A stretch of DNA of 64,000 bases from Chrysomallon squamiferum (lineage: Eukaryota > Mollusca > Gastropoda > Neomphalida > Peltospiridae), in contig CM022677.1 of assembly GCA_012295275.1 (NCBI GenBank), forward strand, positions 9,613,304 to 9,677,303, written 5' to 3'. Position numbers and translations under genes: made by a program. The notes under the pieces are model-generated. The model had not been told where the DNA came from and did not search any database. It worked only from the letters and a program-made list of their open reading frames with translations. This document shows positions 48,701 through 60,585 of this stretch, one piece after another. How positions within the stretch are numbered: position 1 is the first letter of the stretch; each line of letters opens with the position of its first letter.

Positions 48701-51107
48701 CACTAATATCTTCAAAGAAAAGGAAAAGCTTAAATTAAAATTGGAATAATAAACAAACTTGACTAATTTTTTGAACAGCTTATAAAAAAAGAATATGTCA
48801 TTATAAAATCAAACTTAAATCTTGTTCAAGAAACAATTGTTTAGACCTTACTGCTCTAAGGAAAATGATCTGCAGCCACTTTTTTCTTTCAAAGCTTCTT
48901 TTTTTAACACACCTGACTGCACTATGGAAAGTTACATTCTGTTACTAGTTCTAATATACTACTGAGAACAAAGCACTAATCTGTTTTCAAGTATTATCTG
49001 TTATTCATTCAATCACGGTTTTAGTTATTTGCTGCTTTCTGTTTGTAACATTTCTAATTCAAGTTTGTTCAATAATAATTAAAAAAAACTTAAAATTATA
49101 AAAACATTATTAGCTTTAGGCTTTAAGACTGCTTATCTGAAAAGCTAGTTTGTTACTGTGGCATTTATCCAGCAGTAAAATAGGCCATTCTGTGAGACCA
49201 GTATTGATCAGAATATGTATCCAACTGACCACAGGCTGCAAGTGCTGTATCTCCAGCTCAGCTGACCCAAAATCAACAGTTACATTGATCTGCTTTTATT
49301 CTCTCAAGTTAAAAGACTTACAAAGACTAAATTTCTACACCTTCAAAAACTATATATCATCTGAAAAAAAATATTTGTTAGCATTTATGAAAAAAACAAC
49401 ATTACTTTTTGTGTGTGTTTGACATTCATACCTATTAACAACGTTCATTTTCTAAAATATGCTCATGTTCACTGTTAGTTAGGTGCTGGTGTTCACAATC
49501 TGTGATTAGGTGCTCATAATTCACTTTGGCAACAAATATTATTTTTACACATGATTAACACCATAACCTCAAGCTATAACCTGTTTTGAAAATTACAAAG
49601 AAAAGTAAGCAATAAAGCAACCTGTAATGGTTTTATAGCTCAGTTTAGTAATCTAAGGTTTTTAAAAATCTATTTACTCATCTGGAAATGGGTAGTTTTT
49701 TGTTTGTTTGTTGGGTTTTTTGTCGGGTTTTTGTTTTTCTGTATCAGTAAGGAAGGAAACTAATGTAATCTCAAACATACAACATCAAAGCAAGAAACAT
49801 CTCATTTTTTCCTCCTCTATATAAATTAAATTAGAATTATATATCAAATTAAATTTCACTTCTTTTTAAAAGAGAACCGTGAGTTTCACAAGAAGTGATT
49901 AAACTCAAGGGTTACTTTATCTCAAGTTGACAAGTGCTATCTTTCATGCTGATATTAAAACATACAACTGTCTGATATCACGTAGGTCATTTAGCCATGG
50001 TACAACTGCACTGTCCTCTATACAAATCCACAAGTGCCTAACTTTCCTATATATTATGCAATCAATAATTCCTTACTTTTGCTGTATATCTGAATAAACA
50101 AACTTTAGTCTTTGTGTACATTGTTTCACTAGTATGTATACATGGCTAAGACTTAAATGGGAAAAGTAACATATCTGAAGCCAGTTAAGTAGGTTATGAA
50201 AGTAAAGATCGCAAACTTCCTGGATCACACTTAACCTTATTTCCCCACTTAACTGTGATAATGCAAATATATCACAAACATGGATATTAGAAAACTGTTA
50301 AGATATATACAGATTTAATTTTTTCAGTGGTAAATCTTTCCTAAGCCAGAAAAGCTAATTAATACAAATAGTGGATGACAGAAAAAACAATATTTTGTAG
50401 CAGCTAAAAATTAGCTTCCACTTCCAACTGGAGCATGACATTTAAAAAAACTAATTTTAAAATTGAAAGTTATGCTTTCCTATCTATTAAAAGGGAGAAA
50501 AAACAAACAATTTTTTTTATTTTTTTTTTGCGATTTAGAAGAAATATTTAGTCATTTTTGTTTTTTTTAGTAATATAATCATAGAAATAAACAAATTCTC
50601 TCAATTGGTAAAACATAAACATAAAATTTGAATCATATGTTCCCACTATTAATAAATCCTAAAACATGTAATTAATATTCAGTGAGTAACAGTAAAAAGG
50701 ATAAAATATTTTTTCTGTAATATCAACCATTCATTGCAAGCTGACATCTTTTTTATGGCAACTCATAAATACCATTACTTTCAAAAACAATATATCACCT
50801 GAAAAAAAAAGAAGTTTCAACTGGTTATATAACTGTTATATCAAGCAAACCACTGAAAATACATTTTCACACTGAAAATACATTTTCAGAGTTGATGAGT
50901 CACTTTTTCAGGATAAATGTATTCCTTCCCATATAGCAATAATAGTTTATTTTCTATTTATTGCCTATATATTTTCCAGTTTAAAGAATAAGACAATTTT
51001 TTTACACATATTTTATTTATAATGAAAACACACTCACACACACACACAATTCATGCTCATAAAACAACCAGACAGTGAAAAGAATACTGGTAAAAGTGTA
51101 ATTATAG

Positions 51108-51156
<49 letters not shown>

Positions 51157-53992
51157 TTGTTGTTAAGTAACATCCTAACAGTAATGGCTTAGATCAGATA
51201 TTAGTTTTTATATTCAACTGCAGTCTATAGTAACTGAATGTGAAAAACACACACACATACTCAATAAAATTATAATAATCATTAACCTCTTGGCCTTCCT
51301 CTCCACAGTGTACAAAAAAATACATGTAGTCTAATCATATCAGTGTCTTTACTCTGTACAGTAGAATTACCACATTCAAAGGCTGAGTCAACAGATCAGT
51401 TAAACAGACTGATTACCAGAATTATCATCTCTTTATAATAAAACCATAGCAATCATCATTCTATATATTAATAACAAAAACACATCAATCATCTCTTTAT
51501 ATATTTCTAATAAGTTGTTTTTCTTTATATATAAATAATAATAACCACACAGTCATCTCTTCATAAAATAATTATAAAACCGAACTGGTAACCTCTTCAT
51601 ATATTAGTATGGTCAAACCTGTATATTAACAATTTATCTCTTTAGTACTAAAAATCATTCACCGCCTTATTCAGTAATAAAACTAAACTTGTCATTTCTT
51701 CATACATTAGTAATAAAGCCAAACCAGTCATTTCTTGTACATTAATAACAGCCACACCCTGTCATCTCAACATATATCAATAATAAAACCAAACCAGTCA
51801 TTTCTTTAAACAATCTTTAAACAATAAAACCACTGTATACAAAAAAACACACACAAACTGAAATGCCATGAAAATGCCTGTTCATATCATGTGGTACAAA
51901 TAAAAATTTCTGTTTGTTTTCTACATTAAATTTCTATTCTAACCAGAGATGGCATTAAAAAAATAATAATAATAATAATTATTATTATTATAATAATAAT
52001 GAATTTTAAATTTTATAAAATTTACTTTAAAAAATGTTACCCTGAAAATTTATTTATCTTTTCCCCAAGGCAAGAGTAATTGAGAAAAATGTTTTATATA
52101 TATTATTAATTTTCATAAGGGACAACCAAATTTTACCCACATGACTTCTTCCAATGACCAGTGGGTTAGATGAATTGATTTTTTCAGGGTAGCTGCAGAA
52201 AAAACTGTTTGGCACAGTGGCCAATATGTCACTTGGACCAGTGCCAGACAACTGACCAATGAGAAACATCTGCTGCTCAGAGCAAAGGTCATCACCTGGT
52301 GAGTCATGCATAATGGCAAGAACTAACTGGCATGTAGCATCATGGGCTGTAACTTTATACTATATGAGAGGACAAAAGGCACGTATCTTTATTTGCCATA
52401 ACTCTTTTCTAATAACAATTCTAACTAATTCTTAAAACTTGGTTAACTGATTTCCATTAAAAAAAACACAATTTTAAAAAATTGTCAATTATTCTTTTTA
52501 TATCCTTTTATTTAATGTTTTTCTTCTTGTTAATTCCTTATTTATCTATTTTATTTTACTTAGTCTCTTCATTACATTTTTCTTCTTTTTAATTGAAACC
52601 TTTTAAACTGACAGTTTTTAAATATTTTTATCAAATTAGTGAGACTTAGAATGTCAGAAATTGATATTGATGAAAAATAAATTTTTGTGAGTAAAACAGT
52701 ATTTGAAGTAACTGAAATAAAAGACAAATATGTGTCTTCATTATTATGTACATATAACAATAGATATTAATTAAAATTTAGTTTCTTAATTTTTGTGTAT
52801 GTGTTTAAGTTTGGTTGTGTTTATGTGTCTTATCTAGTCTGAGTGCTTATTAATATGTTCAGAAGGTTATATTTTCAGGAGTTTAAAAAATTTGTTTTAG
52901 TTTTAATAAAAGTGTTTTATTTTTACTGTTTTATTTTTAAAACCATATTCTTATGAGTTATCATAAATAATCAGCACATTCTCAAAAGATTATTATGTAA
53001 ATCAACAAGTCTGAATTTATCTGAAGTAAACAGAAAGCACAGACTCTACATATCTACCTATCTTAATAAACACAATGCAATGAAACTTTACAATTAATTT
53101 TATCTGCATCTTTGAACATTTAATTCACAGGAATATTTTTGTACAAAAAATAAAAAAAATAAAACAAAAGAGGATAACATCTTGATACTGGCTTAATAGT
53201 TAAATAAGAAACAGATTATTTCTTACAATGATGGGATTTCCATCCTGTATTTTGCTCTGAAAACTTGTGTCTATAAATCTGATTCAACCCTTTAAAGCGA
53301 TGTCTGTTTTAAAATATAAACAATGTTTAGAAAAGGGTCACGTAACGATTAGCTGCTTTAAGAAGGAAGTAGTTTCCAGCAGTTATCTGAAATGCTTAAA
53401 ATTTCAGATTTTGGGATATAATAATAGCATGAGAATCCATTTATATTACAAACTGAGTTTAATATAAAATTTTAAATAATTTCATATATACTGAGATTGC
53501 TTCAAACATTTTAATACTGTAAACAACAATGCTGTCTTCTTTGATTAATAATAAACATTATTTTGTTTTAGAGTATAAAGTTAATATTACTCTGTCTTCA
53601 TCAATTCTGGTTAACAATTATTATCAAATAAGATTTCTAGTTCTTTTAAAAAGTTGAAAAGAAAAACTTACTTGCAAGTTCTAAATGAACATTGCGCACA
53701 ATAACTTTGCCAATATTGTTGATAGCAAAACATCGGTAAACTCCTTCATGCTGTTGTTTCATCTTTCGTATATATAAAGATCCATTCTGATATAATCGAA
53801 TCCAAGGGCGAGAGTTTTTCTCATTCAGCTTGGTTCGACCCTTGTACCATTCGAAGTGGACCTTGCCACTATCGGATGGAGTTGTGACAGAACAGTTTAA
53901 AAGTACTCGGCTTTTCTTCTGAACTATCAAGTGATGTGTGTCCTGAGTTATGGCAATCTTCATCGCCACGGCATCGTCGGTGCTCCCATCCA
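29453..53992 (-). CDS. protogenin-like receptor of the DCC/neogenin superfamily (20 exons, 5' end missing)
   Basis: Single-pass cell-surface receptor with four Ig domains, five fibronectin type III domains, a transmembrane helix and a roughly 400-residue cytoplasmic tail. I mapped 20 exons. Every junction is GT-AG and every phase closes, giving 1,316 residues plus stop. All four Ig domains keep both cysteines (LNC/YRC, FAC/YRC, LEC/YVC, FNC/YQC) and a core Trp. Four Ig plus five FN3 matches vertebrate protogenin and IGDCC4; DCC and neogenin have six FN3 repeats and IGDCC3 two. The family acts in neural and axial development. The tail has a PPPLP motif, NGH repeats, a polyalanine run and a C-terminal TIV. 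Ig1 lies 12.2 kb upstream of Ig2, and the signal-peptide exon is not in the window. Orthology to protogenin rather than a DCC homologue that lost a repeat is inferred. Confidence 0.88.
29963..29986. repeat. GCT repeat coding polyalanine
   Basis: Eight consecutive CTG-phase trinucleotides in the plus strand, read as alanines in the receptor's cytoplasmic tail. Confidence 0.9.
30850..30990 (-). CDS. receptor exon: cytoplasmic part 2
   Basis: 141 bp, phase 0 in and out, so it could be skipped without a frame change. It contains FQNGHLPNGHVTS, echoing the NGH motifs of the previous exon. Confidence 0.88.
31401..31575 (-). CDS. receptor exon: cytoplasmic part 1
   Basis: 175 bp, phase 2 in and 0 out, with donor GTTCAG. 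It encodes a His/Asn/Gly-rich stretch with FHGNGHLPCNGNGHAHQ, then the acidic KEWEAAPMLTQLHENEQ. Confidence 0.86.
31819..31936 (-). CDS. receptor exon: transmembrane segment
   Basis: 118 bp, phase 1 in and 2 out. A Thr/Ser-rich juxtamembrane stretch is followed by the hydrophobic span LAIVIGISIGIVCIIVCCII and VFVF, then the basic stop-transfer RQR. Confidence 0.93.
32245..32376 (-). CDS. receptor exon: FN3 domain 5, second half
   Basis: 132 bp, phase 1 in and out. It encodes VKELKAAAYYFKLQACNQVG and ends RLDRKMA. Confidence 0.9.
32700..32864 (-). CDS. receptor exon: FN3 domain 5, first half
   Basis: 165 bp, phase 1 in and out. It encodes VPSAPTNITYRLLSAEAIEL, then QWKPPKSPNGKITSYIIFYV. Confidence 0.9.
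33308..33438 (-). CDS. receptor exon: FN3 domain 4, second half
   Basis: 131 bp, phase 2 in and 1 out. It encodes LKENTRYRFVVTATVNGRNS. The donor GTATTG is weaker than its neighbours. Confidence 0.88.
33943..34195 (-). CDS. receptor exon: FN3 domain 3 second half fused to FN3 domain 4 first half
   Basis: 253 bp, phase 1 in and 2 out. It encodes NGTTYEVTVNANGIGSEKFG (end of FN3-3), then VTVGWSYTRI and VCYQIYLSD (start of FN3-4). This is the only interdomain boundary among the FN3 repeats without an intron. Confidence 0.9.
34676..34858 (-). CDS. receptor exon: FN3 domain 3, first half
   Basis: 183 bp, phase 1 in and out. It encodes PAPRLQIKFVNETCVILMWS and SYAIVLRDL. Confidence 0.9.
35524..35643 (-). 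CDS. receptor exon: FN3 domain 2, second half
   Basis: 120 bp, phase 1 in and out. It encodes GLEPDTNYQVIVLAGTKMGF and ends WVTHKTPVSDI. Confidence 0.9.
35894..36085 (-). CDS. receptor exon: FN3 domain 2, first half
   Basis: 192 bp, phase 1 in and out. It encodes SSKSISVEWQPLSAKESQGE followed by IIEYKLYYHK. Confidence 0.9.
36217..36253. repeat. CA microsatellite
   Basis: (CA)n of about 18 units between FN3-1 and FN3-2. Confidence 0.95.
36398..36547 (-). CDS. receptor exon: FN3 domain 1, second half
   Basis: 150 bp, phase 1 in and out. It encodes LTGLEPYTNYTIEVRSYNSK, the typical L-x-P-x-T-x-Y core. Confidence 0.9.
36941..37078 (-). CDS. receptor exon: FN3 domain 1, first half
   Basis: 138 bp, phase 1 in and out. 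It encodes PPAPLITEAIATSPTSIFLQ then W, the usual FN3 start, and ends YYHKLG. The donor GTTAGT is acceptable. Confidence 0.88.
37160..37235. repeat. GA microsatellite in a receptor intron
   Basis: (GA)n of about 38 units between the Ig4 and FN3-1 exons. Confidence 0.97.
37618..37744 (-). CDS. receptor exon: Ig domain 4, second half
   Basis: 127 bp, phase 0 in and 1 out. It encodes LNIINAGLKQAGYYQCMATN and ARLEIFSR. Confidence 0.9.
38153..38197. repeat. GATA tetranucleotide microsatellite
   Basis: (TAGA)n of about 11 units in the intron within Ig4. Confidence 0.95.
38269..38420 (-). CDS. receptor exon: Ig domain 4, first half
   Basis: 152 bp, phase 1 in and 0 out. It encodes IVIFNCNADGNPKPNVSWFF, a standard Ig core with C and W. 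Confidence 0.9.
38637..38801 (-). CDS. receptor exon: Ig domain 3, second half
   Basis: 165 bp, phase 1 in and out. It encodes LKIFDVQPSDQGTYVCSAKV and ends NSYSNLTVYS. Confidence 0.9.
39058..39186 (-). CDS. receptor exon: Ig domain 3, first half
   Basis: 129 bp, phase 1 in and out. It encodes SSPNVTVRQGETAILECLVD and PNITWYRFG. Confidence 0.9.
39799..40113. repeat. 45 bp minisatellite, 7 copies, in a receptor intron
   Basis: The unit aaacctatgatacactactg plus aaatacagatcaaacatatacacac repeats at 39811, 39856, 39901, 39946, 39991, 40033 and 40078. Being 45 bp long, it stays open on the minus strand and yields a spurious periodic protein. It lies between the Ig2 and Ig3 exons. Confidence 0.95.
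40556..40722 (-). CDS. receptor exon: Ig domain 2, second half
   Basis: 167 bp, phase 2 in and 1 out. It encodes YVTLPSGVLQINNLQESDTG followed by LYRCIA, the typical LPSG-x-LQI motif of DCC-family Ig2. An insert rich in Asp, Glu and Met lies between the last cysteine and the final strand. Confidence 0.9.
41350..41497 (-). CDS. receptor exon: Ig domain 2, first half
   Basis: 148 bp, phase 1 in and 2 out. It encodes GGVARFACTINTVPPPIFTW, a close match to the second Ig domain of DCC-family receptors (VARF-x-C and PP-x-ITW). Confidence 0.9.
45646..45733. repeat. GT-rich microsatellite
   Basis: Imperfect (GT)n with GGTG interruptions in the 12 kb intron. Confidence 0.93.
51107..51153. repeat. 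ATT microsatellite
   Basis: An uninterrupted (ATT)n of about 15 units in the 12 kb intron. Confidence 0.93.
53672..53992 (-). CDS. receptor exon: Ig domain 1
   Basis: 321 bp, acceptor tttacag, donor GTAAG, phase 1 in and out. It encodes RVLLNCSV, the core WYKG and EGVYRCFA. Only about 20 residues precede the domain, so a signal-peptide exon must lie upstream. The frame's apparent start codon at 53993 is a GTG that spans the splice acceptor and is not a real start. Confidence 0.9.
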
Positions 53993-56529
53993 CTGTAAAT
54001 ATAACACAACATTTGATTAGTTACATTTTAATATTTAGCATATGTATAGTTTCACATCCCAGGCACTGGATTTACAAAATCTTTTCAATCAGACACACCA
54101 AAAATTGATACATCTTTGAACATTATATTAAGTTAAATATTAACGCTTCTAATGTGGACTCATTTATTTCTTTTTCTATGTGAATTTAAAATAATAAGAA
54201 TAAAAATTAAACTTTCTAAAAACAATTTAGAATTTTGGTAGTTTTAGTCTGAACTCATATACGTTATCAGGCACTTCCCAAACCTTTTTTCACACTCATC
54301 TGATATTAGTAACTTTTCTATAGTGTTTAAATAAGGATAAATTCACCAACTGTTATTATCTTTCATCTTACTTTGCCATTAACCCATAATATTTACTTTA
54401 AAATTTCTTTCCATTTCATTATAAAAATTCAATTTTTTCCCTTTCTATCTCATTAAAAATGATCTCTTTAAGAAAACATCTACAGTCAGTGATCTAGAAA
54501 CAGCACTAGTTGTGTATCAGTAGTGTAGAAGACTGGCCTGCTTGTTTCCTATCTGCTCCAGGTCATGGCACAAAATACCTCTCTGAACCAAGGTCAAAGC
54601 CCTAGCTTTAACTCTACTGGCAAGAAAAACATCAAATACAAACTAATGTGTCTTTTATGAAACAGCATGGTGTGAAGTAGAGAAACAAGGCTATATTTAT
54701 ATTCATATTTTTGTATTAAGTACAATGTGTTTATCAAGCTAATCATTCTCAACACACACATACACCACAAAATTATTTTAACAACTTTTTGTTTGTGTAT
54801 GTGGCATACATGTATGCAGTCACATACACTCAGTCAACAAGACTGTTTCTGTATCTCTGTGTTTGTGAACAAGATTTTGTCTGAGAGGTAAAATAACTGA
54901 ATAATTAATACACAAAACAATTACCTATCTTCTAACATTACAATATAGAAAGAGAATTTATAATATTTAAAAAAAATCTTAGTCAAAGACACATTTTAAA
55001 ATCTGATAAAGTTAATTTGTTTTTTAAATTTGAGAGAGACAACATTTTTTTTTTACATTATTACAAACCTATAGTTACAGGACAAACCAACTTATTAATT
55101 ATTATGACAAAGTAGTACACATTTAAAATCAGCTTTACAATTTTCATAAAAAATCACATTGATGAAAATGTTTATGAAACTGTTTTTGTGAACCAGTTAT
55201 TACAGCAAGTCTCTCTATGCTAATCATTCTTCATATCAGTGTTTATTTATCATTACCCATCATTTATAATCAAAACAATAAAACCTATAATGAAATTTAA
55301 TAACCTCATGGTCCTTCCCATGGTTTAAAATTATCCAACACCTTAAAAAAATATATAAATAAATTTAAAAAAAGATTTGTGCTAATTTACTTTTAATAAA
55401 TGATTTTAAGGTATAATACAATCTTATAAAAATACATTATTCTAAACCCATCCACTTCAGTAACATTATATTTATATACCCCCAATTCAATAATACTTTA
55501 TAGAAGCAGTGACAATATTCTTTATGATTTTATTTATAAATATAAATTACCTAAGTATAATATAATACTTTCTTACTTCACTCATTTTTCCATGACCAAC
55601 AATCGGTGCCATTTTCTATCAATGGCAAACCACATAAAACCAGTATCTTGGTTGGAATCTCACCTTGTATCGTGCTTCGTGACATGTTCTATATATTGCA
55701 TTCATAAATTTACATCTAACTAGATCACTGTGTATACAGTACTTTGTAGGTCACTATCTGACAGTGTGTATACAGTACTTTCACAAATTTACATCTCACT
55801 ATCCATCACTATGAATTCAGTACACACAAAGACTTTTAAACTCCGACTATGACAGTGTATATCTATATCATATATAAATTAATTTTTACATCTCACTGTC
55901 TGACAGTATATAGACTAATGTATGTAATCCTGTTAGCTATCTGTGAACACTTAAATCAACTCCTGTGATTATCATCATGCTTCTAGCTAATGATTTAGTC
56001 TTTGAGTATACTCTACTCATCTATTTAAAAATGTGTATAAGGCAGTTCATTCTGAGCTTGAAAGATATTAATCCAAATGTTTCTTCTTCAAAACAAAAAA
56101 CCCAAATGAAATTGAAAAACAAGAAGTAAACATATTTCAAAGCTAACATATTTCAATGTTATATTTAGACTTATTGTTAAGATCTGAACAAGTTATTCTA
56201 CTAAAGGCTTTAACACATTATACAGTGTGCTGTAACTATACACTCAACCATCACATAATCACAAGTTTTTTTTTAATGTTTTATCTTACTGTTTTCAGTT
56301 ATAATATAAATAAGATACTGCAGTTCATCTGCATTAATCAATTTTTTTTTAAATACACTTACATATGTAGAAGGAAACAGGGAGGAAGAAATATTCAAAT
56401 TACTTATTATAGCAAAAATTCATATATAATTTATCATACCCATCCTCTAAATTAATCTTTAATAAACATTAAATTTAGTTTTTTCTGTTTTTTCATTGGA
56501 AAAATATGTTTTTTATGTATATATATCTA

Positions 56530-56560
<31 letters not shown>

Positions 56561-58109
56561 GTGTATACGTTTTTCGCAGTGAGTGATAAAAAGTTATTTA
56601 ACACTACATTGTTGAAACTAAGTAAAAAAACCCAAATAATTGCTTTATGTTTACAAATTCAGTTCTTTACTTATTAAACTGTACACCATTAAACCATAGC
56701 AAATCCAAAATCTACTCGACATCTACAGCAAACCCAGAGGAATGTACTGAGCTGTACCAAATGCAAGATCCTTTATTCAGCAAACCATGATTATTAATCC
56801 AAACAGAGAATTATACACTGCATATTAACAGATACCCCAATATCCTGATTACTGACCACTGGTAAACTGAAAAAGTGTGACACAAAATAATATTGTGATG
56901 AAACAATGACTCTTCTCCTTTTGTTCTTTATTCTTTCAGTTACAAATGAGCGTGTGCATGTTCTTGTGTATGTTGCTGAATATGTAAAACAAATCAGTTT
57001 TCAGAGTACATGCATTTTTACAAAAAGCGTAATCCTTTTTAATGTTCCATTTAAATATAAGCAAACACAACTGGGCATTTTTATATGATTTGTAAGCAAA
57101 TGAAGAAAGAAGCTGAAAGAAAGAACACATAATTTAAAACAATCAATGAAGATATTTTGTTATTGTTTTTCAATATTTAAATTTTATTTTTAATGTCAAT
57201 TTCTAAATTAAAAACAAGAAACATTGTTTAGCCAGATGTAATTAATTCCAAAACAAAAATATATTTTTAACTGTTATTTATTTTATTTCTAAATATTATT
57301 TGTGTTTTTTTAATGGAAAATGCTGGTCTGAATGGATTGTATTAATGAATGAACCACTGACAAAATATACTGATTAAAAATTCAAATGAAATGAAATAAC
57401 TTTCCAAACAATATGAATAAATGAAATGTGTTATAGAGATAAAACAAAATTAAAAATTATAAAAGAAAGTTTGGTTTTTCTGTCGGTTTTCTGGATGATT
57501 TTTTCTTTATTTTTTTATTTTTTATTTTTTCTTCTTCTTCTTTAAATTAAGTACTTTCCTTGTGTTTATAACTGACTATAGAAGTCAAGTTAAAACTGAG
57601 ATATATATATAAAAAGAAATCTGTTCATTATTGAAAATCATTTATTATCAACATTTATAAAAATAAAAATAATAATAGTAATAAAAAATGAGTGTGCAAT
57701 TAAAATGATTAACCAACCATCTGATTCATTTCACTAAACATGGTTTCTTAATAGAAGTCTTAAAGAAACACCACTGTTATTAGTATTAACATCAAAAAAA
57801 AAGCAAATAATATATATATTTTATTATATTATTAACTACTGACACAAGTAGTAGATAAATGTCAAAAAAGGAATAAAAGTGTGTTTTATTTTACTTCTGT
57901 CAACAGTTTACAGTCTGAGATAAACGGACTCAGCGAAAAGAATGGTCTGAGAGGCAGGCCAGTGTTATGAATGAAAAGATAAACAGAGTACACAATTACC
58001 TGTGACAATTTATACACCTGACATAACAAATAAATTGAGATAAATGTTAGCTTTGTTGTTCAACACACTGACTCACTTCATGCATGTAACACTGCAACAC
58101 AGCACTGAG

Positions 58110-59040
58110 ATCACTTAATCACTTCATTATAAAAACTAAAGCCAGAATTAAAGTTTTCTTTTGTTACAATTAATTATGTCATTATTAAAAACCAAAACCA
58201 GATTTAAAGTTTTCTTTAGTTACAATTAATCATGTCATTATGAAAACGAAAATCAGAATTAACGTTTTCTTTATTTACAATTAATTTGTCATTATGAAAA
58301 CTAAAACCAGATTTAGTTTTCTTTAGTTACAATTAATCATGTCATTATAAAAACTAAAACCAGATTTTAAAGTTTTATTTACAGTTAATTATAGATATAA
58401 AAACAAAAACTGAATTTAAAGTTTTCTTTAGTACAATTAATTGTCATTATAAAAACTAAAAGCACAATTAAAATTTTCTTTATTTGGAATTAATTATATC
58501 ATTATATAAAATAAAACAAAAATCAAAATTTTCTTTATGTGTAATTATTTCTGTCAGTATAAAAACTAAAACCAGAATGAACGTTTTCTTTATTTACAAT
58601 TAATTATGTCATTATGAAAATTAAAATCAGAATTAAGTTTTCTTTAGTTACAGTTAATTATAGATTTAAAAACAAAAACTGAATTTAACGTTTTCTTTAG
58701 TACAATTACTTATGTCATTATAAAAACTAAAAGCACAATTAAAGTTTTCTTTAGTTACTATTAATCACATTTAATAACTAAATTCAGAATTAAAGTTTGC
58801 TTTATTTACATTCAACTAGATCATAAAACCAAAACCAGAATTAAAGTTTTCTTTACTTACAATTCATTATGTCATTATGAAAACTAAAAGCACAATTAAA
58901 ATTTTCTCTAGTTAGAATTAATCATATATAATAACTAAATTCAGAATTAAAGTTTGCTTTATTTACATTTAACTAGATCATTAAACCGAAACCAGAATTA
59001 ACTTGTTGTTTTAGTTACTATTAATTATGCATATATAAAA
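58110..59040. repeat. diverged ~58 bp minisatellite
   Basis: About 15 imperfect copies of a unit containing cattatgaaaactaaaa, then ccagaattaaagttttcttt, then agttacaattaatta. Copies vary by indels of several bases, so the array is old. Confidence 0.88.
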
Positions 59041-59312
59041 AGAAATAATAAATAATATTTATCTAGTCTGATCTAGATCAAATTAATTATGTCTGTTATA
59101 AAAACCAAAACAAAAATAAATAAATTACAACTAAACAACCTCCTAGAGAAAAATTTGTTTACAAGAATTGAGAACTTCACAGTTCTAGTTTTTGGAGTGT
59201 TAGTCTGGCTAATCTTAATCAAATTTAAGTCATCAATTCATAGTTTATTCTTTTTTAAACAGAATATCAGATCCCAGTTAAAAAGACATAACAGTGTTTA
59301 TCACATAATATT

Positions 59313-59313
59313 A

Positions 59314-59360
<47 letters not shown>
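59313..59360. repeat. AT dinucleotide microsatellite
   Basis: (AT)n of about 24 units. Confidence 0.95.
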
Positions 59361-59364
<4 letters not shown>

Positions 59365-60531
59365 TTTTTTTGTAGTTTTTTTCAAATAGTATTAAACATA
59401 AAAGATTATAAGGTAAATATCTCAATTATTCCTTTTTATGGCTTACAATTTAGGTCCACCAGAAAATGAAATACAGTATTGATAACTAAAAATTTTGAAA
59501 AACCCCACCCAAAAAACAAAACAAAACAAAAAAACAGAAGAAAAACTAAATTTTCATAGTGATAAACTGTCCCACAGGCACGACTGTACATACCAGACTT
59601 TGATACACAAGTCAAGCATATCCATTTTGAAATTCCTTTTAAAGTCAAAACTAGAAATTTAAACACAGAATGCTATATTAGATAAATACAGTCACTTGCT
59701 GGCTGTATTATCATGTAGAGAAGTGTTAAGTGTGTGTAGATAAGTGCGAGGTAAAGAAGATACATGTAAATAGATGGTACACCACTTGCTTGTAGATAAT
59801 TGTGGAGGCTGGGGGTTTAGGCTATCATGGAATTTACAGCTATCTCTTCATCCCCCACAGATTAAAGTAAATTGCTTTTCAATTAACTTCAGAGTTTACA
59901 CAGTTTATTTTTTAAAAATACATTTTTCTGTAGAATGTTATATCAAAATACTCACAGTTTTTAATTCTCTTATTTTCTATTTCTGTATCATCTACATAAA
60001 TGAAGAAATACTTTAAAAAAGACAACAGATAACTAAAAAAAAAAATCGAGCACTTTTTTAAATTAATGAGGATTATTTTACATTTCAGGTTTTCCACTTT
60101 TAATATAAAGCATTATATCAACATTAGTACAGAAAAGCTTATCCTGAACAAATAATGATTCTAATTAGTTAATTCAGTTTTTACTTTATTAAAACTGTAT
60201 ACTCTAAACGTGTAAATCTCATCAGTTATTCATGTTAAACTAACCCGTATATATTAAATTTTTTAAAAATATATTTGATTGTTACTGTCGTTTTTTTTTA
60301 TTTGGGTGGGTTTTGTAAGGGAGGTAACACCATAACTGATTACTTCTATTCCTATTATTGTGTCAAAGATTATTATTAACACATTGGAATATTTTTATTT
60401 TTGATAAAATGGTTGTTTTTGTGTGTGTGAGTTTGTCTTGTTTTTTAAGTGAGTTTTTTTTTTTTTTAATAACAGCTGGTTTTAAAACAAATACTTGAAC
60501 AGCTTGACAATGTAACAATGCTTTGACTTAC

Positions 60532-60585
60532 TGACATAGACAACCACCTTGTTAATCTGTGGATTAGGTGCTCCCACACGCTTTA
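60532..60585 (-). CDS. very tentative 54 bp exon upstream of Ig1
   Basis: The acceptor gctcag and donor GTAAGT bound a frame reading KRVGAPNPQINKVVVYV that joins the Ig1 exon in phase 1. The pyrimidine tract is poor and no family resemblance is seen. Confidence 0.15.

Larger units (their letters stand above)
41498..53671 (-). other. 12.2 kb intron between Ig1 and Ig2 exons
   Basis: AT-rich (poly-T and TTTA runs, GT repeat 45646-45733, ATT repeat 51107-51153) with no supportable exon. A few stretches are more balanced in composition and non-repetitive: about 42780-42980, 45965-46210, 47920-48370 and 52100-52370. These are candidates for conserved regulatory elements, with no motif strong enough to name a function. 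Confidence 0.6.

Noticed and set aside
52054-52319. 85-codon minus-strand frame in the 12 kb intron
   Set aside because: No splice sites in register with the receptor and no recognisable domain; probably chance in a less AT-rich patch.
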